DNA of 34,021 nucleotides. It comes from a virus. Position 1 is the first letter of the stretch. Every line of letters starts with the position of its first letter. Below the pieces are notes generated by a model. The model was not told the DNA's origin, ran no database searches, and saw only the letters and a list, made by a program, of their open reading frames with translations. The stretch spans positions 1 to 34,021 of the IMG/VR virus record IMGVR_UViG_3300035206_000294, one strand, 5' to 3'. A program made the translations under genes and the position numbers. Of this stretch, positions 6,660 through 14,666 are shown one piece after another.

Positions 6660-8114
6660 ATGGCTACAGCAAAATTAATCATTCGCGATGAGGTTAATAT
6701 TAAGTTGGATCAAATAGATCCAATGACTCGTCGTAAAATGTCTGCCGCTCTTAAATTTATGTTACCATATGCCTACCATATGCCTGCGTATAAGTTAGGA
6801 CGATGGGATGGTATGATTAGATTTTGCGATGTAGGTGGCAGAACTTATTTAAATTTGTTGGATACATTGCTACCAATAATCCAAAATGCAGGCTATGATA
6901 TTGATATTGAGGATCATAGGCAGACTTGGAACCTAAAGTTTGATGAAATAGACGAAAATTATTTAAGTGATATTAACTGGCCAAAAAAACATACGCACGA
7001 AGGGCAACCTATTGTACTGCGTGATTATCAGGTAGAGGCTATTAATAATTTTTTAAATCACTTGCAAAGTTTACAAGAGATTGCAACAGCCGCAGGTAAA
7101 ACAATTATTACCGCTACGTTAAGTAAGTTATGTGAGCAGTATGGTAGGACGATTGTTATAGTACCTAATAAGAGTTTAGTAACGCAAACAGAAGAAGACT
7201 ATCGAAATATAGGATTGGATGTTGGCGTGTTTTATGGTGACCGAAAGGATTATGGACACCAACATACCATTTGTACTTGGCAATCATTGAATGTGCTATT
7301 AAAAAAGAGCAAACGAAAAGAAGCAGACATTGATATAGAACAATTTATAGATGATGTTATTTGTATTATGGTTGATGAGGTGCATCAAGCAAAAGCAGAT
7401 GTGCTAAAAGAATTGCTCACTGGTGTATTTGCTAATGTACCGGTACGATGGGGATTGACAGGAACAATACCAAAAGCAGAATATGAATTTATAAGTCTTA
7501 AAGCAAGTCTCGGTGAAGTTATTAATCGTATAAGTGCACACTCGTTGCAAGAGCAAGGTGTGTTAAGTAATTGTGAAGTTAAAGTTTTGCAATTAAAAGA
7601 TGATGTAGAGTATCCAAATTACCCGAGCGAGTTAAAGTATTTGTCAACAGATGCTAATAGAATAGATTATTTGGCAAGTGTAATACAGGATATAGCAAGC
7701 ACAGGCAATACACTTGTATTAATAGATAGAATTAAAACAGGTGAGATGCTTTTGGAACGAGTTCCGGATGCTATATTTGTAAGAGGTGCTACAAAAAATG
7801 AAGAGCGTAGAGAACATTATGATGAAGTGGCAACAAGTAATGATAGTTTAATTGTAGCAACATATGGTGTAGCATCAGTTGGTATTAATATTCCCCGCAT
7901 TTTTAATCTTGTATTAATTGAGCCAGGTAAAAGTTTTGTAAGGGTAATACAGAGTATTGGACGAGGAATTCGTAAAGCACACGATAAAGACTTTGTTCAA
8001 ATATGGGATATTACTAGTAATTGTAAATATAGTAAACGGCATTTAACAACACGAAAAAAATATTATCGTGAAGCCAAGTATGATTTTCATATTGAGAAAG
8101 TTTCTTATAAATAA
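6660..8114 (+). CDS. uvsW: UvsW-like superfamily 2 DNA helicase
   Basis: UvsW unwinds R-loops and branched recombination intermediates and helps switch replication from origin-dependent to recombination-dependent mode. The 484-aa protein matches T4-like UvsW in size. An N-terminal domain (1-100) carries the conserved MPAYKLGRWDG segment; the helicase core has Q-motif-like LRDYQ (120-124), motif I ATAAGKT (142-148), motif II DEVH (239-242), motif III LTGT (266-269) and motif VI QSIGRGIRK (about 430). ATG is 6 nt after the -10 element, so translation is probably leaderless. Confidence 0.93.
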   Translation: MATAKLIIRDEVNIKLDQIDPMTRRKMSAALKFMLPYAYHMPAYKLGRWDGMIRFCDVGGRTYLNLLDTLLPIIQNAGYDIDIEDHRQTWNLKFDEIDENYLSDINWPKKHTHEGQPIVLRDYQVEAINNFLNHLQSLQEIATAAGKTIITATLSKLCEQYGRTIVIVPNKSLVTQTEEDYRNIGLDVGVFYGDRKDYGHQHTICTWQSLNVLLKKSKRKEADIDIEQFIDDVICIMVDEVHQAKADVLKELLTGVFANVPVRWGLTGTIPKAEYEFISLKASLGEVINRISAHSLQEQGVLSNCEVKVLQLKDDVEYPNYPSELKYLSTDANRIDYLASVIQDIASTGNTLVLIDRIKTGEMLLERVPDAIFVRGATKNEERREHYDEVATSNDSLIVATYGVASVGINIPRIFNLVLIEPGKSFVRVIQSIGRGIRKAHDKDFVQIWDITSNCKYSKRHLTTRKKYYREAKYDFHIEKVSYK

Positions 8115-8115
8115 G

Positions 8116-8144
8116 TTGCAATTTGTTTTATGTTGTTGTATAAT
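8116..8144 (+). promoter_or_regulatory. Sigma70-type promoter
   Basis: TTGCAA 8116-8121, 17 bp, TATAAT 8139-8144. Predicted start about 8151, a 10-nt leader that begins with AAGG. A TATAAATA late-like box also lies at 8106-8113, inside the end of uvsW. Confidence 0.65.
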
Positions 8145-8160
8145 AATAAAAAGGTTATAA

Positions 8161-8664
8161 ATGCAAATATTAACAATAGACAACGAAGCATATAGTTTAA
8201 ATAATTTACCAGATGAAATTGACGATGTTAGATATTGTGTATTAGATACAACTGATCCAACATTTATTGATTATTATTTTTTACCATTAATTTTTTTAGA
8301 AAGCTTTAGTTCTCCGGCAGTTGTATTACAAGTAGGAGAATACCAAATACAAATGCCATTAGATTGGAGTGTATTAGTAGGAGAACCAAGTCAGGGAGAT
8401 ATGGAAATTATACCTTTGGCTAATTTAAATGATCGAGGTTTTGAAACCTTATTATATAATCCATTAAAAGGGTATATGCCTACGTGGGCACCAATACAAA
8501 TAATAAATGTGTTTGTAGAGGTTAAATGGTTTTTTCCTAAATTAAAGTTTGGGCATATATTAACAATGCCTATTGAAAATAAAAGCAATCCGTTATGTGG
8601 TTATTTTGTAAAAGAGACAAATAAAATACCTGATGTAATTGATATTGGCGATATTATTTTATGA
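8161..8664 (+). CDS. Conserved marine phage protein of unknown function
   Basis: 167 aa, mixed beta-rich, soluble. Landmarks are LESFSSPAVVLQVGEYQIQM (about 48-67), PLDWSVLVGE, NDRGFETLLYNPLKGYMPTW and VKWFFPKL. I recall similar sequences in marine T4-like phages without assigned function. First gene of a four-gene overlapping block (stop overlaps the next start, ATGA at 8661-8664) that ends in a mini-DnaE homologue, so a replication or transcription role is possible but unproven. Confidence 0.75.
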   Translation: MQILTIDNEAYSLNNLPDEIDDVRYCVLDTTDPTFIDYYFLPLIFLESFSSPAVVLQVGEYQIQMPLDWSVLVGEPSQGDMEIIPLANLNDRGFETLLYNPLKGYMPTWAPIQIINVFVEVKWFFPKLKFGHILTMPIENKSNPLCGYFVKETNKIPDVIDIGDIIL

Positions 8665-9146
8665 AAGTTGATATGTTCAAAGAGATTCTTCCTGCAATAG
8701 GCAAGAAGGATAGAAGTTTTTATAATAATCTTCCAGTAGAATCTAAAAAAAGTAGCACTATGAATTTTTGGATGATACATCGCTGGGCAACTTGCCCAAT
8801 TAAAAATAAAGAACATTATATTTTATTTGTAAATGAACTATGTAATCGTAATTATAGTGAAATTAGTACTCATCCAGAATTGCAATGGTTATTGTTAAGT
8901 GCTATTGGGTTAGGTAATGAGAAATATTTTCGTCAATGGGTTGGTACACCAAATAGCAGAATAAAAGAAAGTAAAATAGATACATTTTTGTTAGCTGTAT
9001 ATCCAACTATTAGTGATGACGAATTAAATTTATTAAAGGAAATGAACACAGAAGATGACTTCCAAAATCTTGCAAAAGAAATGGGATACAACGACAAGCA
9101 AATTTCTGATATCTTTGATGGAAAATCTAGAAATAAAAAGACCTGA
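8661..9146 (+). CDS. Conserved phage protein, possibly gp62-like clamp-loader small subunit
   Basis: 161 aa, helical. The layout, with an early F-M-I-x-R-type segment (FWMIHRWATCP, about 35-45), HPELQWLLLSAIG (about 71-83), a basic RQWVGTPNSRIKESK patch and a terminal LLKEMNTEDDFQNLAKEMGY helix, is reminiscent of small clamp-loader subunits of T4-like marine phages. No catalytic motif is expected in that family, so the evidence is weak. It overlaps the gene before by 4 nt and the gene after by 29 nt. The large clamp-loader subunit gp44 and the clamp gp45 are not in the window. Confidence 0.4.
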   Translation: MKVDMFKEILPAIGKKDRSFYNNLPVESKKSSTMNFWMIHRWATCPIKNKEHYILFVNELCNRNYSEISTHPELQWLLLSAIGLGNEKYFRQWVGTPNSRIKESKIDTFLLAVYPTISDDELNLLKEMNTEDDFQNLAKEMGYNDKQISDIFDGKSRNKKT

Positions 9147-9825
9147 AGGGTTTAAATGTAAATTTTGTAATAGAGATTATAAAAGTGTTAAAACATTAAG
9201 TGCACATATTTGTGAGCAAAAGAGACGACATCTCGCTCAAAACGAAAAACAGGTGCAACTTGGTTTTAGAGCGTTTCAACGATTTTATGAATTAAACTCA
9301 ACTGCAATTAAACCTAAGATTAAAACATTTGACGAATTTCGCCAATCACAGTTTTATCTTGGGTTTGTTAAGTTTGGTAAATTTGCAAAAGATGTAAATT
9401 GCTTACAGCATGAAGATTTCGTAGATTGGTTAGTTAGGCATGATTTAAAATTAGATGATTGGATTAAAGATGGTGCATATGAATTGTTTGTTAGGGATTA
9501 TACAAATAGTGAATCAGCCAATGAAGCATTAGAACGAAGTGTTAAGTTTATGCGACGTTGGCAAGAAAAGGAAAAGAAAGATTGGGTATTATTTTTTAAA
9601 GAAGTTAGTCCTAATATTTTTACATATTGGATTAGAACAGGGCGCATTTCACCATGGGTAGTTTTTAATTGTCAATCTGGACAAACAGCATTGAATAATT
9701 TAAGTGATGAACAAATGGCGTTAGTGGCAGATGCATTGGATCCAAAATTTTGGTATGGAAAATTTGAGAATAATCAGAATGAGGTTACGTTTGTTAAATC
9801 AATTTTGTTAGATGCCGGCTTATGA
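9118..9825 (+). CDS. C2H2 zinc-finger-like phage protein
   Basis: 235 aa from ATG at 9118. A longer frame opens at 9055, but that start would overlap the upstream gene by 92 nt and adds unconserved residues, so 9118 is preferred. An N-terminal finger FKCKFCNRDYKSVKTLSAH has C14 and C17, with H30 and H38 (or C32) as likely remaining ligands. The rest is helical with conserved-looking GRISPWVVFNCQSG (about 176-189). Probably a nucleic-acid-binding accessory factor of replication or late transcription; a family of this kind recurs in marine T4-like phages, function unknown. The stop overlaps the next start (ATGA, 9822-9825). Confidence 0.72.
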   Translation: MENLEIKRPEGFKCKFCNRDYKSVKTLSAHICEQKRRHLAQNEKQVQLGFRAFQRFYELNSTAIKPKIKTFDEFRQSQFYLGFVKFGKFAKDVNCLQHEDFVDWLVRHDLKLDDWIKDGAYELFVRDYTNSESANEALERSVKFMRRWQEKEKKDWVLFFKEVSPNIFTYWIRTGRISPWVVFNCQSGQTALNNLSDEQMALVADALDPKFWYGKFENNQNEVTFVKSILLDAGL

Positions 9826-10382
9826 AATTACCAGATATTGATATTGATTTAAAAAATAGAGAAGAGATTTTATCTGCTTTAAAACATATACCTGCGAGTA
9901 TCGATGGCAAAAAGAAACATAATACTGGTGTGTATTTTAATGATATTCCAATTAATCCATTTACTAATGTTTCAAGTATAAATTATAAAGATGCTGAATT
10001 GCGTAATTATTTTAAATTAGATTTATTAAATGTTAGTGTATATGAAAAAGTCAATAGCAATGAACATTTAGAAAAGTTAGTGCAACAGGAACCTGTTTGG
10101 GAATTATTAGAATATAAAGAAATAGTAGAGAAGTTATTTCATATACATAATCATTATGATATTGTAAAACAGTTAAAGCCAAAAAGTATAGAGCAATTGG
10201 CGGCAGTATTAGCAGTTATTCGTCCAGCAAAGAGACATTTATTAAATAAAGACTGGAATATAATTAATAAAGAAGTTTGGCTTAAAGTAGATGATGGGTA
10301 TTCTTTTAAAAAGTCTCACGCAATTGCATATGCAATTGCTATTGTAGTACAATTAAATTCAATTGTTGAAGATGCTAATTAG
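9822..10382 (+). CDS. Miniature DnaE-like protein (family C DNA polymerase core remnant)
   Basis: 186 aa. Collinear with parts of bacterial Pol III alpha: LPDIDIDLKNREEIL (3-17) matches DnaE PDFDVDF with the two catalytic Asp (D5, D7); KKHNTGVYFNDIPINP (31-46) matches the H-x-GVV segment; YFKLDLLNV (63-71) matches KFDFLGL with the third catalytic Asp (D67); IEQLAAVLAVIRP (123-135) matches the FEDLVALVALFRP segment; YSFKKSHAIAYAIAIVVQLN (160-179) matches the fingers YGFNKSHSAAYA helix. PHP, thumb, most of the fingers, clamp-binding and OB regions are missing. Whether it polymerises, or binds template or nucleotide as an accessory protein, is unknown. Its 3' end overlaps the convergent gene by 8 nt. 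Confidence 0.75.
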   Translation: MKLPDIDIDLKNREEILSALKHIPASIDGKKKHNTGVYFNDIPINPFTNVSSINYKDAELRNYFKLDLLNVSVYEKVNSNEHLEKLVQQEPVWELLEYKEIVEKLFHIHNHYDIVKQLKPKSIEQLAAVLAVIRPAKRHLLNKDWNIINKEVWLKVDDGYSFKKSHAIAYAIAIVVQLNSIVEDAN

Positions 10383-10755
10383 TTTTATTAATTTTTCGCA
10401 CTAGTTGTACAGTTCTGCGTTTGGCTCTTTTGCGTATAATGTTATGGAGACTTGTAATTGGGCCAAATAAGAATTCGACATCTTTACTAATAAAATTTCT
10501 TAAGCAATATCGAAATTGTTCTGTTTCTTGTGGTAAGAATAAATTAATTGGAGTTATACGATTACTTTCCCACCACCATGTGTCACCAAGTGTAAGAAAT
10601 TTTTCTTTATCATGACCTAGCACGGTGTCATAGCAATATATACTTGTTATTTGTGTGTTATGGTTTTGTATGATGCCGACAATTTCTTGCCCAGAATATT
10701 TTATACCAGTTAGGAATGGATATTTTTCAGTGATATGCTTGATGTCATCTGTCAT
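10375..10755 (-). CDS. Conserved phage protein of unknown function, lone minus-strand gene
   Basis: 126 aa from ATG at 10755. A beta-rich N-terminal half (ITSIYCYDTVLG) is followed by GDTWWWESNRITPINLFLPQ (about 57-76), FRYCLRNFISKDVEFLFGP and a very basic end (RKRAKRRTVQLVRKINK). I recall similar sequences in marine T4-like phages, unassigned. It converges on the mini-DnaE gene with overlapping 3' ends and diverges from the virion-type gene at 10798. The W/R-rich motif and basic tail suggest nucleic-acid or ribosome contact, only as inference. Confidence 0.72.
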   Translation of the reverse strand: MTDDIKHITEKYPFLTGIKYSGQEIVGIIQNHNTQITSIYCYDTVLGHDKEKFLTLGDTWWWESNRITPINLFLPQETEQFRYCLRNFISKDVEFLFGPITSLHNIIRKRAKRRTVQLVRKINKTN

Positions 10756-10772
10756 TACTATTGTACTTATCT

Positions 10773-10780
10773 AATAAATA
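10773..10780 (+). promoter_or_regulatory. T4-type late promoter box
   Basis: AATAAATA, 17 nt before the ATG at 10798; predicted start about 10786, giving a 12-nt leader without a clear ribosome-binding site. Confidence 0.55.
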
Positions 10781-10797
10781 TAATAGAGTAATAAACA

Positions 10798-11586
10798 ATG
10801 GCTACAAGTAATCTCTATCTTTATAAACCAATATATGAGTTAACGATACTTGATAATGGCCAAAGAATGGAAGGGCCTATGTATAATAATACAGTTAAAA
10901 TTCATAAAGGAATAGATGATAAAATTACATTTAATGTATATGATGAAAATCGGCGACTTGCATCTATTAGTCATTTGACATTGGCGGTTAATATTATTGA
11001 TGCTAATACTGGTGCATTAGTTTTAACAAAAACACCAGTTGTAAGAGAAGGGGTAACAGGTACATTGGATGTTATCTTTAGTTGGGGTGATACTGCTAAT
11101 CTTGATGCTGGGTTATACGAGTTTAGTATAACAACAACTAGTGTAGATGGTGAGACGGGTACATTGTATACAGATTTGTCACAAAAAGCTATCGGTACAA
11201 TTGAAATCCTTGATAATATTTTGCCAAGTCCTTCGACTACATTAAGTGTGTCGTCATTTACAGTAAATGGTGGACGATACGAAAGCGATCCTGTAAGTGC
11301 TTCACCTGGTAGAAATTATCAAACTTCATTACATACTTGTGCAGTTTATGCTACAACATATACTGGAAAGTTTTATGTCGAAGGCAGTCATGATTTAACT
11401 TCGCCAACAAATTGGTTTGTTATTGATTTACATCCTACAAATAGTCTTTTGGATTGGAATGTATATACAGCAAAATCAGGTATAGATCCGTTTAATTTTA
11501 ATATTACAACAAATTGGTTTAGATTTGTTCATATTCCTGATGGTGCTAATGTTGGTACACTTGACAAAGTTCTAATTAGAAGTTAA
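10798..11586 (+). CDS. Probable virion structural protein, beta-rich
   Basis: 262 aa, Thr/Ser/Asn-rich, no Cys cluster, no membrane segment. The N-terminal half reads like an immunoglobulin-like or baseplate/neck beta domain (DDKITFNVYDENRRLASISH...; LDAGLYEFSITTTSVDGETG), and the C-terminal half like a second beta-sandwich (GKFYVEGSHDLTSPTNWFVI...). Late promoter box upstream fits a virion role. Exact part (neck, tail or fibre accessory) cannot be assigned. Its last codons contain the -35 element of the primase promoter. Confidence 0.65.
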   Translation: MATSNLYLYKPIYELTILDNGQRMEGPMYNNTVKIHKGIDDKITFNVYDENRRLASISHLTLAVNIIDANTGALVLTKTPVVREGVTGTLDVIFSWGDTANLDAGLYEFSITTTSVDGETGTLYTDLSQKAIGTIEILDNILPSPSTTLSVSSFTVNGGRYESDPVSASPGRNYQTSLHTCAVYATTYTGKFYVEGSHDLTSPTNWFVIDLHPTNSLLDWNVYTAKSGIDPFNFNITTNWFRFVHIPDGANVGTLDKVLIRS

Positions 11587-11589
11587 AAT
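11561..11589 (+). promoter_or_regulatory. Sigma70-type promoter inside the preceding gene, predicted leaderless
   Basis: TTGACA 11561-11566, 17 bp, TAAAAT 11584-11589, then 6 nt to the GTG at 11596. It would allow the primase-helicase operon to be made independently of the upstream late gene. Confidence 0.75.
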
Positions 11590-11595
11590 ATATTA

Positions 11596-12585
11596 GTGCT
11601 TATTGATAAGTTAAAATCTTTAATTCTATTCCGTCTTCCTGGCAGGAAAGCAAGCCCTGGTGGTTGGATGTCTTTAAATTGTCCAATGTGTATTAGTATG
11701 GGCGAAGCAAGACCAGATAAACGCAAACGAGGCGGTTTTAATTTTACAACAACAAATGTAATTTCGTATCATTGTTTTAATTGTGGTTATACGACAGGCT
11801 GGCATGCAGGAAGTGTATTAGGATATAAGTTTATTAATTTGTTATCTGGAATTAATATCGAAGATAGTGTAATTAATAAATTAAAAATAGAAAGTTTAAA
11901 GGAAAAAGATCAAGATATAATTGTTGAACCTGCTAAAGAAATAAATTTAGATTGGCCAAGTGTTAACTTGCCAGATAAGTCTATTCCTATATCAGATGAA
12001 GTAGATAAAAAAGTTTTAGCATATTTACAATCTCGCGGTAAAGGCATTTATGAGAATTGGGATTTTTATTGGTCACCAGATACATATATGGATTTCAATA
12101 GGCGCATTATTATACCTTGCTATTTTAAAAATAAAATAGTAGGTTGGGTATCACGGCATATTAAACCAAATAAAGATACAGCACCAAAGTATTTTGTTAA
12201 AATTCAACAAGATTATTTGTTTAATATAGATCAACTATATACAAAAGAAAGAAAATATGTTATATTAGTTGAAGGACCATTTGATGCAATAGGTATTGAT
12301 GGTGTTGGTTTGTTAGGATCAGAAGTAACAGAAAAACAAGCAGAGTTTTTAAATAGTTTTGGTAAAAAAGTTGTATTAGTTCCTGACAGAGACAAAGCAG
12401 GAAAAAAATTAATAACAAGTGCAATTAAATATGGTTGGGCAGTTAGTTTTCCTGATTGGGAAAAAAATGTTAAGGATGTTGCTGATGCAGTTAAAAAATA
12501 TGGAAGATTGTTTACATTGAGAAGTATTATGGATGGAATTGAGGAAAACTCAATAAAAATAAATGTTTTAAAGAGGCAAATATAA
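11596..12585 (+). CDS. 61: gp61-like DNA primase
   Basis: Makes RNA primers for lagging-strand synthesis together with the gp41 helicase. 329 aa. An N-terminal zinc ribbon has C29-x2-C32 and C60-x2-C63 (CPMC, CFNC). The TOPRIM-type catalytic core has VEGPFDA (225-231, catalytic Glu226) and PDRDKAG (D264, D266). GTG start chosen because it keeps the full zinc domain and lies exactly 6 nt after a -10 box; no Shine-Dalgarno is visible, implying leaderless translation. It overlaps the next gene by one base (ATAATG). Confidence 0.9.
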   Translation: MLIDKLKSLILFRLPGRKASPGGWMSLNCPMCISMGEARPDKRKRGGFNFTTTNVISYHCFNCGYTTGWHAGSVLGYKFINLLSGINIEDSVINKLKIESLKEKDQDIIVEPAKEINLDWPSVNLPDKSIPISDEVDKKVLAYLQSRGKGIYENWDFYWSPDTYMDFNRRIIIPCYFKNKIVGWVSRHIKPNKDTAPKYFVKIQQDYLFNIDQLYTKERKYVILVEGPFDAIGIDGVGLLGSEVTEKQAEFLNSFGKKVVLVPDRDKAGKKLITSAIKYGWAVSFPDWEKNVKDVADAVKKYGRLFTLRSIMDGIEENSIKINVLKRQI

Positions 12586-12965
12586 TGGGACATATAGGAG
12601 ATTTATTTAAAAAAGTTGATGATTTGCAAAAGCAAATAGATGTTATAAAAGAACAGAACGATAAGTTTCAAGATATAATAGATCAAGCAGGCGGAGTGCT
12701 TGATGATGATTTAGGAACAGGTAGTATTGATACTACAACGGGCGATGCTAAAAAAGATGATGTATCTGGAAATACACCAGCATCAAGTCCATCACCGGGG
12801 TGTGGAATGAAATTAAATTATAAAGAACAAACAGTATTAAAGTCAATAACAACGCAATTGCGTACTAAACGGATAATGACTATTAAGTTATTAAATTATG
12901 TAAATAGGATGTTAAAAACTGATCCTCATTTTGTTCACCAGGTGAACAACGAGAAAACATCATAA
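12585..12965 (+). CDS. Unknown protein between primase and helicase
   Basis: 126 aa in three parts: an N-terminal coiled-coil (about 6-34, KKVDDLQKQIDVIKEQNDKF), a low-complexity acidic/Thr/Ser/Pro linker (about 37-70), and a C-terminal basic helical domain (about 75-120, NYKEQTVLKSITTQLRTKR). Not recognised. Its stop overlaps the helicase start, so it is translationally coupled to both replication genes and could be a primosome linker or loader; this is inference from context only. Confidence 0.72.
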   Translation: MGHIGDLFKKVDDLQKQIDVIKEQNDKFQDIIDQAGGVLDDDLGTGSIDTTTGDAKKDDVSGNTPASSPSPGCGMKLNYKEQTVLKSITTQLRTKRIMTIKLLNYVNRMLKTDPHFVHQVNNEKTS

Positions 12966-14347
12966 TGCCAAAAGAGTTTACAGAAGATCTACAAAAACTG
13001 TTTTTGGGTTTTTTAGTAAGTGATAAAGATTTGTATGTACGTATACAAAGTTTAGTTGTACCAACATATTTTAATAATAAGTTTCGGCCAGCGGTTGCGT
13101 TAATAAATGAACACTCGGAAAAGTATAATAGTTTACCAACTATTGATCAAATTAAAGCAAAGACTGGTATAGAAGTTGAACTAGATAGTGAAGTAACGAT
13201 TCGTCATAAAGAATGGTTTCTGGATGAATTTCAAGACTTTGCAAAATTTAAAGCATTAGAACAGGCAATTTTAGCAAGTGCTGATGATATTGAAAAGGGT
13301 GAATATTATTCAGTTGAGAAACGAGTCAAAGAAGCAAGTGATGTGGGTTTAACAAAAAGTTTAGGTACAGATTATTTTGAAGATCCTGTAAAACGTTTAA
13401 AGTCATTAAAAGATAATAACGGGCAAGTAAGTACAGGTTGGACAGCAATTGATAAAAAATTGTTTGGTGGTTTTAATAAAGGTGAATTATCAATTTTTGC
13501 AGGTGGTAGTGGTACAGGTAAGAGTTTGTTTTTACAAAATCTTGCATTAAATTGGGTATCGTTAGGTTTAAATGTAATATATTTTACTTTTGAATTAAGT
13601 GAAGAATTAGTTGCAATGCGAATAGATAGCATGGCAACAGGAATGTCCAGTAGAAGTTTATTTAAAAATTTAGAAGATGTAGAATTAAAAGTTAAATTAC
13701 TTTCTAAACAAGCAGGTGCAATGCAAATAGCATATTTGCCAAGTGGTGTCAATGCTGGACAAATTAAATCATATCTTAAGGAATATGAGATACAATCGGG
13801 TAAACAGCCACAGGCAATTTTAATTGATTATTTAGACTTAATGATGCCAAATGATAGGCGTGTAAGTCCTAGTGATTTGTTTGTTAAAGACAAATATGTT
13901 GCAGAAGAATTGCGTAATTTAGCAGTTGAGTTAGATACATTATTAGTAACTGCGTCACAGTTAAATAGGACAGCAGTTGAAGAAATAGAATTTGATCATA
14001 GTCATATTGCAGGTGGATTAAGTAAAGTGCAGACAGCAGATAATGTTATGGGTATATTTACAAGTGCACCGATGCGAGAGCGAGGTAGGTATCAAATTCA
14101 ATTTATGAAAACTCGTAGTAGTAGTGGGGTTGGCCAACGGGTTGATTTGCAATTTGATATAGATAGTTTAAGAATTAGTGATTTGCCAGAAGGTGAAGAA
14201 GAGCAACCATCAGAAGCTTTATATAGTAATGTTGTTAGAACAAGTTCAGTAACAGATGATAAAGAAAATGAAAAAGGGCAAACAACTGAAGTTAAAGCAT
14301 CTAATTTAAGAAAGATGATTGCAAATATGAACAAATTGGATCGTTAA
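12965..14347 (+). CDS. 41: gp41-like replicative DNA helicase (DnaB family)
   Basis: Hexameric 5'-3' helicase of the replication fork, partner of the primase. 460 aa: a helical N-terminal domain (1-130), then a RecA-like core with Walker A GGSGTGKS (180-187), H1a-type catalytic Glu in YFTFELSEE (E210), Walker B LIDYLDL (286-292) and the DnaB-type VTASQLNR motif (328-335). The acidic, flexible C-terminus (about 415-460) fits gp41-type partner binding. Third gene of the overlapping primase-linker-helicase operon. Confidence 0.93.
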   Translation: MPKEFTEDLQKLFLGFLVSDKDLYVRIQSLVVPTYFNNKFRPAVALINEHSEKYNSLPTIDQIKAKTGIEVELDSEVTIRHKEWFLDEFQDFAKFKALEQAILASADDIEKGEYYSVEKRVKEASDVGLTKSLGTDYFEDPVKRLKSLKDNNGQVSTGWTAIDKKLFGGFNKGELSIFAGGSGTGKSLFLQNLALNWVSLGLNVIYFTFELSEELVAMRIDSMATGMSSRSLFKNLEDVELKVKLLSKQAGAMQIAYLPSGVNAGQIKSYLKEYEIQSGKQPQAILIDYLDLMMPNDRRVSPSDLFVKDKYVAEELRNLAVELDTLLVTASQLNRTAVEEIEFDHSHIAGGLSKVQTADNVMGIFTSAPMRERGRYQIQFMKTRSSSGVGQRVDLQFDIDSLRISDLPEGEEEQPSEALYSNVVRTSSVTDDKENEKGQTTEVKASNLRKMIANMNKLDR

Positions 14348-14362
14348 AAAGAACTTTAAATA

Positions 14363-14370
14363 GATAAATA
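14363..14370 (+). promoter_or_regulatory. T4-type late promoter box
   Basis: GATAAATA followed by TAAGT; predicted start about 14376, 15-nt leader before the ATG at 14391. Confidence 0.5.
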
Positions 14371-14390
14371 TAAGTTGTACGGATTTTGTT

Positions 14391-14666
14391 ATGAAAATTA
14401 AAAGCATATTGAATGAAATTGAAGATATCCTCCCTAAAAGGGATAAAGAATTAATTGTTGAAAATAGAGCAAGCCATGTTATTGTCAGTGCTAATAATAT
14501 TATGCATTTATTAGAGGGTAATTATGATGCTGACACAGCAGGTAAATTACAAAAGAAATTTTTAAATGCAATTCGTACAGGAAAAATAGAAAAATTTAGT
14601 AATGCCTTGAAGCGAGTTAACGATGCAAATCAACGAATTGATTCTAAACATAAAACAGAAGCGTAA
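14391..14666 (+). CDS. Small helical protein with capsid-targeting-like N-terminus
   Basis: 91 aa, charged and helical. Starts MKIKSILNEIEDI, one of several products in this region with an M-[KR]-[IL]-x-x-[IL] start. No family recognised. Overlaps the next gene by 44 nt, an unusually long overlap. Late box upstream suggests a virion or assembly function. Confidence 0.65.
   Translation: MKIKSILNEIEDILPKRDKELIVENRASHVIVSANNIMHLLEGNYDADTAGKLQKKFLNAIRTGKIEKFSNALKRVNDANQRIDSKHKTEA

Noticed and set aside
9055-9117. Longer N-terminus for the zinc-finger gene
   Set aside because: Would overlap the upstream gene by 92 nt; the ATG at 9118 gives a compact start just before the zinc finger, with 29-nt overlap.
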